Assembly (NCBI RefSeq): GCF_008642375.1
Contig: NZ_CP029194.1
Location: 1,302,001-1,366,000 of the forward strand
Length of the DNA: 64,000 nt
DNA from: Streptomyces venezuelae
Lineage (GTDB): Bacteria; Actinomycetota; Actinomycetes; Streptomycetales; Streptomycetaceae
Direction: 5' to 3'
Shown here piece by piece: positions 7,366 through 17,300 of the stretch. Position numbers and translations under genes: made by a program. Position 1 is the stretch's first letter; each line of letters opens with the position of its first letter. The notes beneath the pieces are model-generated. The model was not told the DNA's origin. It made no database searches and saw nothing but the letters and a program-made list of their open reading frames with translations.

Positions 7366-9516
7366 TCAGGCCTCCACCGGTGCGGCGACCTCGCCGGTGC
7401 GCCGGAGCTTCTGCCAGCGCAGTCGGCCACCGGTCAGCGCCGTGATCGTGGACTGCAACAGGACGATGTACATCAGCTGCCGGTAGACCAGTTGCTGGAT
7501 CGGCAGGCTGATCAGATGCAGGGGCTTCTCGCCGTCGAGCCGGAAGGCGTACCAGGACAGCACGGCCTGGAGCAGGATGAAGCCGCCCCAGCTGGCGAGG
7601 GTGATCGGGGCGTCCCCGAACAGCACGCCGTACAGCAGGAACATGTCGACCAGCGGCGCGAGCAGCGGGGCGACCACGCCGAACATCACGACGAGCGGCA
7701 GCCCGAGCCGGCCGAAGCGTCCGGCCGGGCCGCGGGAGGTCACGGCGCGGCGGTGCTTCCACATCGCCTGCATGCTGCCGTAGCTCCAGCGGTACCGCTG
7801 GGACCAGAGCTGCTGGAGGCTGGCGGGGGCCTCGGTCCAGGCGCGGGCGCGCTCGGCGTAGACGATCCGCCAGCCGTCGCAGAGCACCGCCATGGTGATG
7901 TCGGTGTCCTCGGCGAGGGTGTCGTCGCTCATCCCGCCGACCCGCCGCAGGGCCTCCTTGCGGAAGGCGCCGACCGCTCCGGGGATGGTCGGGATGACGT
8001 TGAGCATGTCGTACATCCGGCGGTCCAGGTTGTGGCCGAGGACGTACTCGATGTGCTGCCAGGCGCCGATCAGGCTCTCGCGGTTGCCGACCTTGGCGTT
8101 GCCCGCGACCGCGCCGATCGTCCCGTCGCCGAACGGCTGGACCAGCTCGCGCACGGTGGACGGCTCGAAGACGGTGTCGCCGTCCATCATCACGACGATG
8201 TCGTGCGACGCGGCCGCGATACCGGTGTTGAGCGCGGTGGACTTGCCGCCGTTGGCCTGGCGGATCAGCCGGACGAACGGCATGGCCATCGCCTCGACGA
8301 TGTCCGCCGTGCCGTCCGTGGAGCCGTCGTCGATGACGATGACCTCGATCGGGTAGTCACTGGCGGCCAGCGAGTTGAGGGTGTTCGCGATGCACTCGCG
8401 TTCGTTGTAGGCCGGGACGAGGACGGTGACCGGCTCGGTGACGGGTGGTCCCCATGCGTCCCGCCGCCGGGCGCGTCGGGCGTGGAGCGGTGCGAGGACG
8501 AGCATCAGCGCGAACCGGCCGAAGTTGAGGAAGCCGACGACAGCCAGCAGCGCGACGAGAACCGGCAGGGTGAGCACGGCCGCCTGGGTGGCCCAGATGA
8601 AGCACTTGCCCGCCCACAGCTGGTAGCCGTGCACCGGGACGGTGGCGTCGGTGGCGCCGAGCGCCTCGGAGACGGTGGCGAAGCGGTACCCCTCGCCCTT
8701 CAGCTTCACGATGATCTGCTCGAGCGCGGCAAGGGTCTCGGTACGGTCGCCACCCGCGTCGTGCAGCAGGATCACCTCGCCCGCGCCGGGCTTGCGCGGC
8801 ATCGCCGCCTTGACGATCGCGTCGACGCCAGGACGCTTCCAGTCGTGGGTGTCCCGGTCGATGAACGCGGTGAGGTAGCCGTGGGAACCCACGTACTTGA
8901 TCACCGGGTAGTTCCAGTCGTCGAGCGCCGAGGCGTCGGAGGAGTACGGCGGGCGGAACAGCGCGCTGTGGACGCCTGCGACGCCGGCCAGCGCCAGCTG
9001 TGTCTGCGCCAGCTCCCAGCTGATCCGGGCTTCGGACTGGTACACCAGATCGGGGTGGGTGAAGCTGTGCACGCCGATCTCGTGGCCGCCCGCGACGATC
9101 TGCCGGATCAGCTCCGGGTGGCGCGTGGTCATCGCGCCGGTCACGAAGAAGTCCGCGCGGACGTCGTGGGCCGCGAGCACGTCCAGGATCTTCGGGGTCC
9201 ACTCCGGCGAGGGGCCGTCGTCGAAGGTCAGGACCACGGTGCGGTCGGGGATCCGATAGCTCACGGGGCGCTCGTTCTTGTCGCCGCGCGCGTCGATGAT
9301 CGGGCCGCCCTTGAGAAGGTTCTCCGGCACGGTCGTCTTGTCGACCGAGGTCGCGATCCGGGTGTCGTGGAACGCCTCGTTGGTGGCGAGGCCGCGGAGG
9401 ACGAGGAGCGCGAGCAAGCAGGCCAGCAGGGACAGCGGCATGAAGAAGCGCAGCGGCGGCGCAGCCAGTCGGCGTGGTCTCAGCAGGGACTGCCGACGAC
9501 GCTGGTGGCGGGACAA
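7366..9516 (-). CDS. Bifunctional polysaccharide deacetylase / family 2 glycosyltransferase (MatB-like)
   Basis: An N-terminal membrane anchor is followed by a NodB/CE4 deacetylase domain (TFDDGPS, HSFTHP, RPPYSSD) outside the cell. A second membrane helix leads to a GT2 domain (VLVPAYNERE, DDGSTD, DGDT, AEDTD and the QRYRW product-binding motif) and C-terminal membrane helices. This synthase-plus-deacetylase layout is that of PgaC/PgaB-type poly-N-acetylglucosamine machinery and resembles Streptomyces MatB, which drives pellet formation. The TTG at 9516 follows AGGAG by five bases. A GTG at 9555 would add 13 residues but has no ribosome site. It is coupled to the acyltransferase gene. The exact polymer is inferred. 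Confidence 0.88.
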   Translation of the reverse strand: MSRHQRRRQSLLRPRRLAAPPLRFFMPLSLLACLLALLVLRGLATNEAFHDTRIATSVDKTTVPENLLKGGPIIDARGDKNERPVSYRIPDRTVVLTFDDGPSPEWTPKILDVLAAHDVRADFFVTGAMTTRHPELIRQIVAGGHEIGVHSFTHPDLVYQSEARISWELAQTQLALAGVAGVHSALFRPPYSSDASALDDWNYPVIKYVGSHGYLTAFIDRDTHDWKRPGVDAIVKAAMPRKPGAGEVILLHDAGGDRTETLAALEQIIVKLKGEGYRFATVSEALGATDATVPVHGYQLWAGKCFIWATQAAVLTLPVLVALLAVVGFLNFGRFALMLVLAPLHARRARRRDAWGPPVTEPVTVLVPAYNERECIANTLNSLAASDYPIEVIVIDDGSTDGTADIVEAMAMPFVRLIRQANGGKSTALNTGIAAASHDIVVMMDGDTVFEPSTVRELVQPFGDGTIGAVAGNAKVGNRESLIGAWQHIEYVLGHNLDRRMYDMLNVIPTIPGAVGAFRKEALRRVGGMSDDTLAEDTDITMAVLCDGWRIVYAERARAWTEAPASLQQLWSQRYRWSYGSMQAMWKHRRAVTSRGPAGRFGRLGLPLVVMFGVVAPLLAPLVDMFLLYGVLFGDAPITLASWGGFILLQAVLSWYAFRLDGEKPLHLISLPIQQLVYRQLMYIVLLQSTITALTGGRLRWQKLRRTGEVAAPVEA

Positions 9517-9678
9517 GGGCGCTCCTGGAGATGGGTGGTGCGGACGATCAGCCACGCTCGGCCGGCCCGCAGGCGTTGCTCTGGCGGCACGATGGCCGCG
9601 GTATGTCAGGGAATGTCACGGTGCTCGGCGTGATGGCCGAACGTCCGGGTGAGGCGTCGCAGACCGCGCCCTCCAGGG

Positions 9679-9966
9679 TCAGGAGGGCAACAAGGGCCCC
9701 CTGGCGGGCAAGTACGAGGGCTTCGGTGGTATCTCCATCGCCGGGGCGTCCGACTGCATACCGATCAGGCTGCTGCCCATGGCGGCCGCCAGGATCGCGC
9801 CGACCACGGAGACCGGCCAGCCGAAGCGCCGCAGCAGACGGCTGCGCAGACCCGACTGGTCGACGAACACCGGTGCCGGAGCCGGCTCCCAGGGAGGTGA
9901 TTCAGCCACGCCGGGCTGTACCGAGTGGACCGGTCCGCGCCTGGAGGGTGTGGCGACTTGCCGCAT
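9679..9966 (-). CDS. Small single-pass membrane protein upstream of the polysaccharide synthase
   Basis: The protein has about 95 residues. It carries PPWEPAPAPVFVDQSGLRSR, an Arg-rich stretch, one membrane helix (WPVSVVGAILAAAMG) and a short outside tail. This layout (VFVD-SG plus positive residues plus one helix) is common next to polysaccharide genes in Streptomyces. It lies 162 bases upstream of the deacetylase/glycosyltransferase on the same strand and probably belongs to that operon. The ATG at 9966 has an AAAGG nearby; a GTG at 9909 would give a shorter protein beginning just before the conserved part. Function is unknown; an accessory role in polymer export is a guess. Confidence 0.6.
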   Translation of the reverse strand: MRQVATPSRRGPVHSVQPGVAESPPWEPAPAPVFVDQSGLRSRLLRRFGWPVSVVGAILAAAMGSSLIGMQSDAPAMEIPPKPSYLPARGPLLPS

Positions 9967-10260
9967 CTTTTGTGGCCTTTTTGTGCAGGGTGTGGAGACC
10001 GCTGAAGCGTAGAGCGGACCGTAGCGCATCACCTGAAGCGATTGGTGTGTGATGTGCGTATTTGGCACAGTCCGATCGCACGTCGTAACCGGATCGGTAT
10101 GCCAACGGGCACCTCCCGGCACCTGGATGACCGGGTCGTGAGCACGGGGCGGTATGGCTTGAATCCTTCGCTAGGATGACCGCTCGATTCATGCCGTCAG
10201 CGATTGATCCGCATGCAACGGGCGTGTCCAGTCACCGCCTCTACGCCCCAAGGAGCCTGT

Positions 10261-11214
10261 GTGAGCCAGCCCCGCCGCACCTCTCGTCGCCGAGCGTGGA
10301 CCGCGCTCACGCTGCCCGCCCTCCTGTGCGTCCTCGCCGCGTGTTCCGCCGACCCCGCGGCCGGCGGGGGCGCCGACGACGCCGCCGGGCCCGCGCGGGA
10401 CGCCTCGCCGACCCCCACCGGACCGCCGGGAACCCTGTTCGACAACTTCGACTACACCGGCGCCGACGACCCTTCCCTCGCCGCGCACGGCTGGGAGATC
10501 CGTACCGGCGGGGGCGGCCCCGGGATCAAGGACACCTGGAGCGCCGACGGCGCGGCCTTCCCCTCCGACCCGACGGCCGAGGGGGGCAAGGTCCTACGAC
10601 TGCGCTCCTCCACCGACGGCACCGAGCAGGGCACCACGCAGGTCGAGGTCCAGACCACGAGCCGGAACTTCTTCACGGGAACCTTCGCCGCCCGGGTCCA
10701 CCTCGGCGACAAGCCGACGAGCGGACGTGACGGCGACCACGTCGTCCAGGCCTTCTTCCCGATCTCCCCCTCGGACTCCTCGGAGAACTACAGCGAACTC
10801 GACTTCGAGTACCTGCCGAACGGCGGCTGGGGTTCGGTGGGTCCGCAGCTCGACAACGTCAGCTGGTACAAGGCCGACCCGCCGGACCGGGTGCACAACA
10901 CCCTCAAGCGGCGCCTCGAGGGCTGGCACACCATGATGATCACCGCCATGGACGGAAAGGTCACCTACTCCCTGGACGGCAAGGAGCTCTTCACCAGCTC
11001 CGGCAAGTACGTCCCGCGCGAGCAGATGGACATCCACTTCAGCAACTGGCTCATCGACCTCCCCTTCACCGGCGGCCCGCGCACCTGGGACATGAAGGTC
11101 GACTGGGTCTACTACAAGGCCGACGAGGCCGTCTCCCAGGCGGACGTCCAGAAGACGGTGGACGGCTTCCACAGCACCGGCACCGACTACATCAACACCG
11201 TCCCGAAGCCCTGA
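10261..11214 (+). CDS. GH16-family glycoside hydrolase lipoprotein
   Basis: A 317-residue lipoprotein. An Arg-rich start, a hydrophobic stretch and the lipobox LAAC (Cys28) precede a low-complexity linker. The GH16 beta-jelly roll spans about residues 58-300, with the catalytic signature ELDFE (Glu179 nucleophile, Asp181, Glu183 acid/base). GH16 enzymes cleave beta-1,3/1,4-glucans or galactans. AAGGAG lies five bases before the GTG at 10261; the longer upstream frame would spoil the signal peptide. It is divergent from the polysaccharide operon and may trim its product or feed on exogenous glucans. Confidence 0.85.
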   Translation: MSQPRRTSRRRAWTALTLPALLCVLAACSADPAAGGGADDAAGPARDASPTPTGPPGTLFDNFDYTGADDPSLAAHGWEIRTGGGGPGIKDTWSADGAAFPSDPTAEGGKVLRLRSSTDGTEQGTTQVEVQTTSRNFFTGTFAARVHLGDKPTSGRDGDHVVQAFFPISPSDSSENYSELDFEYLPNGGWGSVGPQLDNVSWYKADPPDRVHNTLKRRLEGWHTMMITAMDGKVTYSLDGKELFTSSGKYVPREQMDIHFSNWLIDLPFTGGPRTWDMKVDWVYYKADEAVSQADVQKTVDGFHSTGTDYINTVPKP

Positions 11215-11404
11215 CCCCACCTGCGGCCGAGGCGATCGACGTGCAGGGCCGGTTCCGCGCCGGCGACATCGGCAAGCGCGAACTCGCCGCGGCACAGCAG
11301 AACCGAGCGGCACCAACGGCCACGCCTCCCGGAGCGCGCCTCGACCCCGTCAAGGTGCGCTCCGGTCCGTCAAGTGCGCCGGTCCCCAAGCGGTGCCCAA
11401 AAAC

Positions 11405-11448
11405 GATCAAGGGGCCGTTTCAGATTGCTCTGAAACGGCCCCTTGATC
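11405..11448. terminator. Perfect 20-bp hairpin beside the tRNA-Pro remnant
   Basis: GATCAAGGGGCCGTTTCAGA and its exact complement flank the loop TTGC. The stem differs from the hairpin at 1952-1993 at one base pair. It lies just past the 3' end of the minus-strand tRNA-Pro fragment (11464). It could be the original tRNA terminator while also ending the GH16 gene from the left. Confidence 0.85.
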
Positions 11449-11463
11449 TGCGACTCTTTCGAG

Positions 11464-11506
11464 TCGGGACGACAGGATTTGAACCTGCGACCCCTTGACC
11501 CCCAGG
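11464..11506 (-). other. 3' part of a tRNA-Pro(GGG) gene: attachment-site remnant
   Basis: Read on the minus strand, the sequence runs from the anticodon loop (CTGGGGG) through the 3' anticodon stem TCAAG, the T-arm GCAGGTTCAAATCCTGT and the acceptor end CGTCCCGA of a bacterial tRNA-Pro(GGG). The 5' anticodon stem (CTTGA expected; CACTC present) and everything upstream of it are absent. A tRNA 3' half ending at the anticodon loop is the classic scar left by a tRNA-targeting integrase. The intact gene should lie at the other end of the island, to the right, and is not in this window. Confidence 0.75.
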
Positions 11507-12209
11507 AGTGGGGGGCAAGGATATTATCGTGACATAACAGATTAATTATGGGCGCGAGTTGTGCCTGAACGCCCAGGTCGTTCACCATCGCGCACACCGT
11601 GTGGTCCCCAACTGGTCCCCAAATGGCAGGTGCTAGCCGGCCAGGCACCTGCTTGCGCACGTCCGTTCTGGCCGCTTGCAAGCGGCGCCAGGCAAAGGCC
11701 AATTCCACAAGGTCCCATGCGGGACCGCGGTCGGCAGCCTCGATCTGGCAGATCGACCTCCCATCCAGCGAAGGCGCGTGACGCACGGCGAGAGATTCTG
11801 CTTGTGGAAGAAGTAGCTCGCGGCCGGGTCGGTTGGGACCACAAGACCGCCGAAACGCCCCTCGCCTCTCGTGCCCTGCCGTGGCAGCCTGTAGGCATCG
11901 TGATGGCCCGACCACTGCGCCGAGCTGGTGAAAAAGCTCCGCAACCCACGCCAGCGATCCGCGCACACCGAGCTTTTCTCAGAATCTGGTTGAGGCGTAG
12001 TTAAGGATGTGGACGGCCTTGACGATGCCGACGATCAGGTAGGTAGCGGTAGACAGTCGCGATGCCGATTTGGAAGCCGGCATCAAACTAGACGTCGGTG
12101 TAGCCAATCGACCGTCGGCCACCAACTGACTCGGTCGGACGGCGGCGTGGGCAGGTCCGTCCCGGTGGCAGAATGAAGATCAGACGCCACGAAGGTACGG
12201 GGGTGGAGG
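11507..12209. other. Gene-free stretch at the island edge with paired decamers
   Basis: No supported gene in about 700 bases. Directly after the tRNA fragment comes an AT-rich patch (about 11518-11550) unlike its surroundings. Then come two direct copies of TGGTCCCCAA at 11602-11611 and 11613-11622. The same pair occurs at 23548-23570. An integrase gene would be expected here in an intact element, but no frame encodes a recognisable tyrosine or serine recombinase. Confidence 0.5.
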
Positions 12210-13676
12210 GTGTCGGCACGGGCTGACCTGTACACGGAATTGCGGGGACTCCGGGAGCGAGCGGAACGCGCTCGGCGCGGTCATGGCGAACTGGTCGGCC
12301 TCGACTCTCTGGCCCTCGAGGCCCTGGCCCGAAGCCTGCCCGGCGCACGGGACCTCAAGGCGCACCGCATACGGGACTGGGCACCTCCCCGGTACTCCGA
12401 CTACCGCGTTCCCCCACGAGACCGTACGCGCGAGGCGCTCACCGTGGTCACCGTATGGAAGGAGTGGGCGGGCGAGGAGCTGAACGAGTCGGAGTGGCTG
12501 GGTCTTCTGGACCGAGCACAGCGCGAGAGTACCGAGGAAGACGCCGTGGTCAGGGCGGTTGACCCCACTGCCACGCCGCCGGTGTCCGGACTCAGCACCC
12601 CAAAGCCGCCACCGCCAGCATCCAGGCGCATTAATTCCACGCCCCCGCCGCGGGCGCCCAGGCGCGACGTCCCGGGTACCCCACCCCGCCCGTCAACAGG
12701 ACCTATAGACCCGTTCGGGCCTTGGCTGGCCAGGCAGTTGCGACGGGCCGGTCTGACCCAGTCGGATCTGGCTACGGAGCTGGGCCTGACCAGGGCCGCG
12801 GTCAGCGCATGGATCACGGGCCGCGCGGAGCCACGAAGCGATACCCGACGATACATCGTCAAGTTCCTCGAAGGGATGGCTCCTCAGGACCCGGCACTGG
12901 CCTTCGAGGAAGGGCGTACCGCTCCGGCGGAAATACGGCGATTCGGCCCTCTAGAACGGTGGAGGAGCGGAGCTGCGGTTCTGATCGGCGTGTCTGACTA
13001 CACGCACCTGCCCTGCGTGCCCTCCATCAAGAACAATCTGTCGGCGCTCACCGAGGTCGCCCTGACGGCGCTCGGGATCCCGCCGGACAACGTGCACACT
13101 GTGGAGAATCCGACGTCGGCGGCGCAGGTACACGAGAAGATCGACCTCGCCATGGAGGCCGCCGACCCTCTCTCCGGCGGTCTCTTCATCTACTACGCCG
13201 GGCATGGCTGGACCGATCCCCGGAACGGACGCCTCTTGCTCGGTCTGGTCGACTCGAACCAGCAGAAAGCATGGACCGCCATGGAGTTCGACCGGATCCG
13301 CGAGCAGGTCGCGGACTCCCCGGTCGGCTCGCGGCTGCTGGTTCTCGACAGCTGCTACAGCGGGGCGGCGCTCGACACCCTCTCCGCGGGTCTGAGCAGT
13401 GCCTCACGGATCGAGGGCACCTACGTGATGACGTCCTCCGACGCCACCAACGCGTCACGCGCTCCACGAGGCGACCAGTTCACGAGCTTCTCCGGCGAAA
13501 TCATCCGCTCGCTTACCGACGGAATCGAGGGCGGTCCGCCGGTGATCAACGCTGACGCACTCTTCCGTCATGTGCGGGCCAGTTGCCTGGCACGAGGCTG
13601 GCCCGTCCCGTCGCGACAAATCGGGCGGGACGGAGACCACATGGAACTCTTGGTCAACAGATGGGGGCAGTCATGA
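12210..13676 (+). CDS. Caspase-like (C14) peptidase with XRE-type HTH, biological-conflict effector
   Basis: The order is an N-terminal helical region of about 110 residues (TELRGLRERAERARRG, KEWAGEELNESEW), a proline-rich linker (about 120-165), a helix-turn-helix (residues 170-220, LTQSDLATELGLTRAAVSAW) and a caspase-fold peptidase (255-488). The catalytic His332 is in YYAGHGW and Cys382 in VLDSCYSG. Such caspase-like proteins are effectors of bacterial conflict or regulated-death systems. The stop overlaps the start of the EACC1-like gene (ATGA), so the two are coupled. The GTG at 12210 abuts a GGAGG too closely to use it, so the true start may be a little downstream. HTH plus caspase on one chain suggests self-repression or DNA tethering. 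Confidence 0.85.
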   Translation: MSARADLYTELRGLRERAERARRGHGELVGLDSLALEALARSLPGARDLKAHRIRDWAPPRYSDYRVPPRDRTREALTVVTVWKEWAGEELNESEWLGLLDRAQRESTEEDAVVRAVDPTATPPVSGLSTPKPPPPASRRINSTPPPRAPRRDVPGTPPRPSTGPIDPFGPWLARQLRRAGLTQSDLATELGLTRAAVSAWITGRAEPRSDTRRYIVKFLEGMAPQDPALAFEEGRTAPAEIRRFGPLERWRSGAAVLIGVSDYTHLPCVPSIKNNLSALTEVALTALGIPPDNVHTVENPTSAAQVHEKIDLAMEAADPLSGGLFIYYAGHGWTDPRNGRLLLGLVDSNQQKAWTAMEFDRIREQVADSPVGSRLLVLDSCYSGAALDTLSAGLSSASRIEGTYVMTSSDATNASRAPRGDQFTSFSGEIIRSLTDGIEGGPPVINADALFRHVRASCLARGWPVPSRQIGRDGDHMELLVNRWGQS

Positions 13677-14050
13677 CCGAAGTCCAACTCCGCATCGTCA
13701 CGGATACTGGCGCGAAGGTTCCGGACGGACTCCGGACCTTCCTCACCCGGGACGCCGAACTGCGCGGCGTCGGTCGGGCCCGGTGGACCTCGGAGGCACC
13801 GAAGGAAGGCACGCTCGGGGACGCCCTCGACGTTCTGACGCTGGTGGTGACCAGCACGCTCGCCCTGCCGTCGGCGATCGAGGCTGTCAGACGATGGTGC
13901 GGGTCCCGCGGTACCACGGACGGTGTCGACATTCGCCTGGGATCCCAGAGGATAACCGTCACCGGGACGGAGGACCCTGCGGAGATCCGGCGCATGGCGG
14001 ACCTACTGAAGGCGGCATTCCCCGAGAACACACCGGGGGACGGGGAGTAG
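13673..14050 (+). CDS. EACC1-like (effector-associated constant component 1) partner
   Basis: A 125-residue protein: a short beta-strand start (QLRIVTDTG), a central region matching the EACC1 pattern (LGDALDVLTLVVTSTLALPS, then AIEAVRRW) and a C-terminal strand-helix part (DIRLGSQRITVTGTEDPAEI). EACC1 proteins are constant partners encoded beside varied effector domains, caspases among them, in actinobacterial conflict operons. The hydrophobic middle could be a membrane-associated or amphipathic helix. The ATG overlaps the caspase stop, so expression is linked. The family name rests on the sequence pattern and the pairing, not on an alignment I could run. Confidence 0.7.
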   Translation: MTEVQLRIVTDTGAKVPDGLRTFLTRDAELRGVGRARWTSEAPKEGTLGDALDVLTLVVTSTLALPSAIEAVRRWCGSRGTTDGVDIRLGSQRITVTGTEDPAEIRRMADLLKAAFPENTPGDGE

Positions 14051-14302
14051 GGAGCCCGCCTGGTGACCGGTGCGGCCGGATCCGGCTGAACAACCGAATC
14101 GGCCCGAGGGCCAGGTCGATGGTTCTGGCCCTCGCGCCGTTCGTGGCACTGTCGGATTAACGGCGTGGCCAAGTGGACCACCCACCACCCCGCGACAGCC
14201 GGCACTTCAACTGCGGCGTTTACCAGCGGCGCGACTTCCTGTGTCTTCAACGGTATCCATGTCGCGCTCCGGTGCCGGGGCCAGCCGCTCCCCCATCGTC
14301 GA

Positions 14303-17300
14303 TCAAGCAATTGTGCGTGAAGCACCGCGTTCACCGTTCGAGGGCCAGGGCTCGATCCGATCGTAGGAGGATGGGAGAAAATCGACCTGGCCGTCATCCG
14401 TTCGATAACGAGCTTGGGAGCGCACGAGTCGACCAGGGCTCTCATCATTGAGGCTTGTCCTCAGGATGTCCTTACCTAGGAGCTCAAGCCAGACCAGGGT
14501 CATGTCCTGATCACCCAGCCACGCATCCAGCCATGCGCGATCGATGAGGAGTTCGTTTTGCCCGCCACCGAACACCTTGCGCACGGTGGCAATGCTCTGG
14601 CCTGCGGCATCTCGCCAAGTTCGTGCGCCGTCCCATCGCAGCTGCCCAGGTGCCGGACCAAACAGACGCGGCGAAGGGGCGATCAACGAGATCTGTGACG
14701 TGGGTGAGTACTCGTACTCGCCGAGGAGAGCGAAAGTAGTGGGCAGCGTAACCACGCTGAAGGGCTCTTCGTGCTCGTGTGCGCGAACGTGTGCCTCCGC
14801 CACGTAGTGCTGCCCGAAGGGGTACTCGCCGACGAATCCGTCGGTGTACATCGCCCCACTCGCACTGCTGACGTACTCGGCCAAGTCCTCTCCAGTCAGT
14901 TCGGCCAAGAGCACGTCGAGGTCCTGCTTCTTGACGAGAAGGGACACAAGGTGGGCCCAGATCGTGGGGCAGTTGTTCTTGGGCTCCCCTTCTCGCCGCC
15001 ACTCGTAAGTGCCTGCGAGGACCACCTTTGGTGTGAGGCTGGCATTGACGTCGACGGGGATTTCGGGGAGATCACCTTCGTCGGCGATCCACTCCCCGGG
15101 GGACGCCGCCTGATCGAAGGATTCCCAGTCGTAGCTCGGCACGTGGGGTCGGGCGAGGGCGGTGTCGTCCGGCTGGGCGTCGCAGACCGTGGGGTCCATC
15201 TGACGAAGTTGAGTTGCCTGCGGCCCAGGGACGGAGGGTGGTGGCGGATCCCACCGGCCGCATGCCTGAGACACGTGATCATTGATCTGTCCCAGCACCC
15301 GGGCGAAAGCAATCCACTGGTACTTCTTACTAATTCGCTCGATCCACTTGGGTTTACCCCGGCCGCCGCCGTAGGTGTCCATGACATGCTGGTCGAAGGA
15401 CGCGTGGAGGTGAGGTGAGTAGCCGAGTTGGACCGCATCGAGGAGAACACGACGGGCCGCTGCCTGCGGGTCGATTCCGGTCCGCTTACGCAACGTCGAC
15501 TTGATTACATAGGTGAAAAAGTCGTCAGCCGTGCAGCTGAAATGCAGCTTGGGATAGTCGCCGCGATTCTCCTTGTAGGGCTCCACGTCCTCGGGTTTCG
15601 GCCAGGAGATGGGCCATGAGGTGCTGTAGGGCGGCCGGACGCGATCTAGGTCCACGCCCGCCGGCAGGGCCTTCCGCTCGGCCGCAGCTTCAACGATGCG
15701 GCGCAACTCGTCACGCAGGGCGGCGTTGAGAGGCGACGCTTCAGAAGCCATCACCTCCCAGGCAGCCTGAGCTGCCGCATGCCAATCGGCAACCGAGCCC
15801 GAACGCAGCAACGCGGTGTACGCGGCATAGCACGTCCGCTCGATGATCCAGTCATCCTCAACGTCGAGGAAGTGGGCCAGCATGGCCGGGGCGTGCTCGG
15901 GATGGACGGTCAACAGGCGAGCAGCTGCGAGGGTAGCGTCGTCACGCACGCGTCGATCCGAGCAACCGGTGCACCACAGCAGCGCGGTCACCCACAAGCG
16001 GCTTGTCTCTCGGCCGGTGTGGGTGATGTCTTGCTCTCGAGCCCAGGAGATCAGTCGGTGCGCTGCGCCGCCCTCATCCCGGGTGGCGTAGAGCCACGGT
16101 GTGAGGACGGCGTCGATATCTGCCATCCGGCGCGCGGAAAGCAAGGCGTCCAGGTGATCGGCATTCAGTGCATGGTCAGGGCGCGTCGCGAGCCGGAAGA
16201 GCATGTTCATGGCCTCATCGAAGGTCTCCTGCGCGCGCAGCGCGTCGTCCACACAGTCGACGGTGTCCGCGCTGATGCTCGTGTCCGATCGCCAAGGCAG
16301 GCCCGCGATGACTGCGGCGATGGCTTGCTCATCGCCGATCTCATCCCGGAAGTCGGTCAGCTCCATGCCTCGGTGGCCGAGGATGACGGAGAGTGCTTCC
16401 AGCAGACCCGGGTCGGGCAAGGCGTCCAGGCCCAGGAGCTGCCTCAGCGAGCCTGATGTGAGGGCCTGACGTACATCGTCCTTCCGGTTGAGCGCGGACG
16501 TGGCGGCGACGATGATGAGGTGCTGGCCGAGTCGTTCGAAGGCCATCGCCACGACGTGGCGCTGCGGCCCGGTCGATGCTGGGTCGATATCCTCTGCCAG
16601 TAGGCCCTCGCCCACCAAGGCTTCGAGCAGGGACGTCTCCGCGCTGCGGTCGGGCCAGATGCCCCTTAGCAGGTTGTGGGCGCTGCCACGGTCGATCCAG
16701 GGTCGGGTGTGGCCGCCCATTCGCTCGGCGATGCCCAACATCGCTTGGTGCACGATTTGATCGGCGACCGGGGCGTTCAACTGGGCGCTGATGCGACGAT
16801 TGGTTTGCTCCAAGAGCAAGTCCGCCAGGTCGTCTAGGCCCATGGACGCCTTGTCGAGGGAGCGGCGTCCCTGATCTTTGAGGGCCTCACACAGGAGTCG
16901 CAAGAACAGCGGGCTGCTGAACTCGGCTTGGACAGGGGGTGCGGTCGGTGGTTCCAGCTGATAGAAGTCGGCGTACTCCTGGATTGCGTCGTACTCGACT
17001 TCTTCGAAGCCGCGATGCACGATCTCGGGCATGTCAGCCTCGTCGGGCAGGACCTGAAACCGATAGTGAGAGCGGAAGGTGAACACAACACGAAGGTGCT
17101 CGAACCGCCCGATCTTGGTGATCAGCGTATCAAGCTCGTCACGCCAAATGGTCCGTGGCCGTGACTCGTTGAGCGCGTCGATCACCAGCAGCACTGGGCT
17201 CCCGGCGCTGCGCCCTGCCTGATTGAGAAGGCCCAGAAAATCGTCGCCGGTGAGATCGGCCGGCAAGTCCAGGCGGACGCGGAGTTGTTCAAGTAGGGGA

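Noticed and set aside
5942..7486. Plus-strand frame of 514 codons
   Set aside because: Antisense to the acyltransferase; composition is Gln/His/Asp/Pro-rich as in other shadows.
7354..9633. Very long plus-strand open frame (759 codons) opposite the polysaccharide synthase
   Set aside because: It is the antisense shadow of a well-supported GT2/deacetylase gene. High GC keeps the opposite frame free of stops; its translation is Asp/Gly/His/Arg-rich with no motif.
11507..12209. Possible integrase gene next to the tRNA remnant
   Set aside because: All frames were read for tyrosine (R-HxxR-Y) and serine recombinase motifs and none was found.
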